Positions 61,933 to 64,000 of a stretch of DNA of 64,000 nt are shown here, piece after piece. The notes beneath the pieces were generated by a model. It saw only the letters and a list, made by a program, of their open reading frames with translations. It ran no database searches and was not told where the DNA came from. Position 1 is the first letter of the stretch; every line of letters begins with the position of its first letter. Source of the stretch: Lentinus brumalis (Eukaryota; Basidiomycota; Agaricomycetes; Polyporales; Polyporaceae); the NCBI GenBank assembly GCA_001792895.1, contig MARA01000018.1, positions 310,001 through 374,000 on the forward strand, given 5' to 3'. The position numbers were made by a program, and so were the translations under genes.

Positions 61933-63083
61933 GTCGCTCCAAGTGAAACGCACGCCGGGCACCCCATCCATTCGGTTGCTCGACTGGCTTGGGAACATAA
62001 AGGCGGGTCGTGTGTTGGGGGTCGTGAGCGGAGGTCGATGAGCAGGTCATAGTACGAGGGCTTGTCTAGGAAGATAGAGTCCGTCGTGCAGGCAATCCAG
62101 CCGCGGCCGGACTTGCTCTCGAAGTCGAGCTTGTCCAGGTCGTTTAGGGTGACCATCCCGAGCACCTTGAGGGGGCGGTGCTCTTTCCCTGCAGTCTCGG
62201 CGGCGGCTCGTCGTCGCCCTCGTCAAGTCGTAGGCAGACACGAGCGCGCTGATCTGCTCCTCGTAGCAGGTGTCGGCAGCGACATGGCACAGGATGCAGG
62301 CAGCCTCTACAGGTGGGCGCGTGATGATGAGCACGCGTCGCCGCCCGAGAATGTGCTTGTACAGCGTCAGGGACGAGGGGCCGAGGATGCGCAGGAGGTG
62401 GGGGAGGTGCGTGGTAGGAGCGTAGTCCGACCGAGAGCCCTCGAGCTCTGAGCCCCAGCCCTCCCAGGTGCCCGAGCTACTGTCGTCACGCACCTTGCGC
62501 TCCTCGAAGAACATGCGCGCGGGCTCCCAGTCGCTCTCCAACGGCTCCAGCGTGTCGCGGTCCTCCATAGACGTGTAGATGTCGTTCACGAGCTCCTTGA
62601 GCGCAGCGACGTGGCGCCAAGGACGAGCGCGGGGAGACTTGGCGAGAAGGATGCCCAGAGACGAGAGGCGGAAGCCGCGGTGGCCGTCCTCGGACGTCCG
62701 CCGCCTGCGGAACACGCAGACGCCGTGGTGGTCGTCCTTGGTGAAGTAACTGCGCGGTGGACGACTCAGCAAGCAGACGCACGGAAGAGAAAAAAACGCA
62801 CACTACATCCCGCTCAACCGCGTGCAAGCCACTGGGCAGACAGCTGAACTCGACATTCGAGAGGTCCAAGTCTGCGCACCAAAGGTGTTCAATCACGCTC
62901 CCGCAGCATCCTGGACAGCCGTACCCTCGGAGATCTTCAGAGACCAATCTATAACATTGCCCTGCGTTCTGTGAAAGGATGTGTGGAATATGGCGACTGC
63001 GCGGGTGTCAGCGTACGCGGAGAAGACGGCAACGACATGGGCTTACTCAAATCTTGAGGAGTTCGGTCGTCCGTAGAAAGCAT
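61933..63083 (-). pseudogene. truncated DENN gene, copy in S4
   Basis: Exons 1-4 only, with the shortened G run near 62170 and a further single-base deletion near 62225 in the codons for the YDFDE segment. Its upstream side is the full divergent promoter that leads into the intact SAC3 gene. Confidence 0.9.
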
Positions 63084-63547
63084 GGAAAAGCGCGCGCACA
63101 GGCCGCGACTGCAAGCTATACAGCTGTCTACGTCGCGAACAAGGTCGTCAAGGTCGTCAAGAGCGTCGAGGGGGTCGTCGAGATGGTCGGGGTCGTCGGC
63201 AGAGACAACGCCCTCGAAACGCCGACTAGGCACTGCTGACTAATCCAGGTGTGAAAAGCTTTGACAGTACGTAAGTATGTAAGTAAGTAGCAGGTATTAC
63301 CTGAGTAAGTACTGCAGTACTGACCGGTCAACGCATATCAATAAGTTGTTTATTTATGAGCAACGAGCGCCTACACTTCTTGTCCTCGACCTCGACCCCC
63401 CCTCGCCGCCTGACCCGACTCGCCTTCGCCTTCGCGCTCGTTTTCATCCTCGCCTCGTTCTGGTTCTCTTCTTCAGCCGAGCTTTGATATTGACTTCCCC
63501 GCATTGGCTCTCCGACACCTTCTCCAACCACCGTCCGTGGCGCCACA
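63084..63547. promoter_or_regulatory. native divergent DENN/SAC3 promoter
   Basis: 464 bp separate the DENN fragment start from the SAC3 start. It contains a cluster of gtaagta/acttac-type motifs at 63270-63325, with a 4-bp insertion compared with S1 and S2. Because it joins an intact SAC3 gene, it is the best guide to the ancestral promoter. Confidence 0.6.
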
Positions 63548-64000
63548 ATGATGCACATTCACGGTGCAGCGGGAGAGAAGCCGAGGCGACCTGTACAGTC
63601 TAAGAACAGAAAGTGGACTGCTGGGCAAGTGGATTCGAAGAACGGACATACGAGCGATGGTGATCGGTGGGAGCGTGGAGGCCACCGCAGACGTGGTCGA
63701 GGACGCGCAGGCCACGGGCACACCGACACGCACTTGACCGTTCCTGCCGACGTTCACGACGACATGACCAGTGCTACTGAGGACGAAGGTGCTAGTGGGG
63801 ACAGTGCCCACGAGGACGATGGAGACCAACCCCAGGCTGAGCCAGAGACTGCGGAGGAACGAGAGAGGTTCTTTTCCGAGGTTCGTTACACGTCGTTCCC
63901 TTGCTTTGATATAGCTAACCACCCACTTTTACTAGCTCCTGAGACAACGTGATATCGAAAAGAAGAAAGCCATAGCAGAAGGCATGATGGACGACCCTCT
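63548..64000 (+). CDS. SAC3: SAC3/GANP family protein, 5' part (runs off the window)
   Basis: Exon 1 is 63548-63880. After an intron at 63881-63935 (gttcgt donor, ctag acceptor) exon 2 continues to the window end. The N-terminus is Arg/Gly- and Asp-rich and disordered. The stretch ERERFFSE followed by LLRQRDIEKKKAIAEGMMDD matches the conserved segment just before the GTCxDMCP motif of Sac3/GANP proteins, which lies beyond the window. Sac3 is the scaffold of TREX-2, which links transcription to mRNA export at the nuclear pore. The first 75 nt are copied in S1 and S2. Family assignment rests on a short piece and is confident but not certain. Confidence 0.82.

Larger units (their letters stand above)
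27610..63621. repeat. tandem array of host segment S and segment E (S0-E0-S1-E1-S2-E2-S3-E3-S4)
   Basis: Five S copies alternate with four E copies. Matched points give periods of about 8404, 8746, 8745 and 8418 bp. S is DENN exons 1-4 plus the divergent promoter plus, in type B copies (S1, S2, S4), the first 75 nt of SAC3. In type A copies (S0, S3) about 375 bp of promoter and SAC3 start are replaced by about 15 bp. The left edge is inside the intact DENN gene and the right edge inside the intact SAC3 gene. No long terminal repeats, terminal inverted repeats or transposase motifs were found at the joins. Confidence 0.92.

Overview
The window comes from a basidiomycete fungus, most likely an Agaricomycete and perhaps a polypore (the order is inference). 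Genes are GC-rich and cut by many short GT-AG introns of about 48-70 nt. Three full genes and one broken copy of the fungal-type (FunK1) protein kinase family, typical of Agaricomycetes, lie in the left half.

Left half (1-28,770), mostly unique sequence: a membrane-anchored GH16 glycoside hydrolase (400-2293); a small homeodomain-like protein (2718-3436); FunK1 kinase 1 (4079-7361); tRNA-Gly(CCC) (8200-8270); a deletion derivative of FunK1 kinase 3 (8325-9621); the cell-cycle kinase CDK1/Cdc2, whose glycine-rich loop needs a 6-nt microexon (10268-11986, minus); FunK1 kinase 2 (13379-16294, minus); an unrecognised secretory-type protein with a zinc-ribbon-like core and tandemly duplicated exons that each carry a Lys-Arg site (17281-18728, minus); the GTPase GPN1/Npa3 (19470-20888, minus), head to head with an FHA/coiled-coil/tail-anchored protein (21121-23279); FunK1 kinase 3 (23702-26142, minus); and a DENN-type (DUF4484/LCHN-like) protein (26692-28770, minus).

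Right half (about 27,600-63,620): a tandem array with a period of 8.4-8.75 kb. Each period has a host segment S and a segment E. S is the 5' part of the DENN gene, the divergent promoter and, in some copies, the first codons of SAC3. E is about 7.06-7.09 kb. The order is S0-E0-S1-E1-S2-E2-S3-E3-S4. S0 runs into the intact DENN gene on the left, and S4 runs into the intact SAC3 gene (63,548 to the window end) on the right. The four internal DENN pieces lack the last exon and carry frameshifts. E contains a two-exon gene for a 228-residue protein, intact in all four copies, a block of roughly 320-bp tandem repeats open in all three plus frames, a 19-bp minisatellite and a G-rich run. Units 1 and 2 are almost identical; unit 3 is a mosaic of the other types.

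The ancestral locus was probably just DENN and SAC3 transcribed divergently. The array looks like recent amplification of that promoter joined to foreign or displaced sequence. The strongest leads are the repeated-exon Lys-Arg precursor-like gene, the CDK1 microexon and the S-E array. All splice models were built by eye from splice signals, frame continuity and family conservation.
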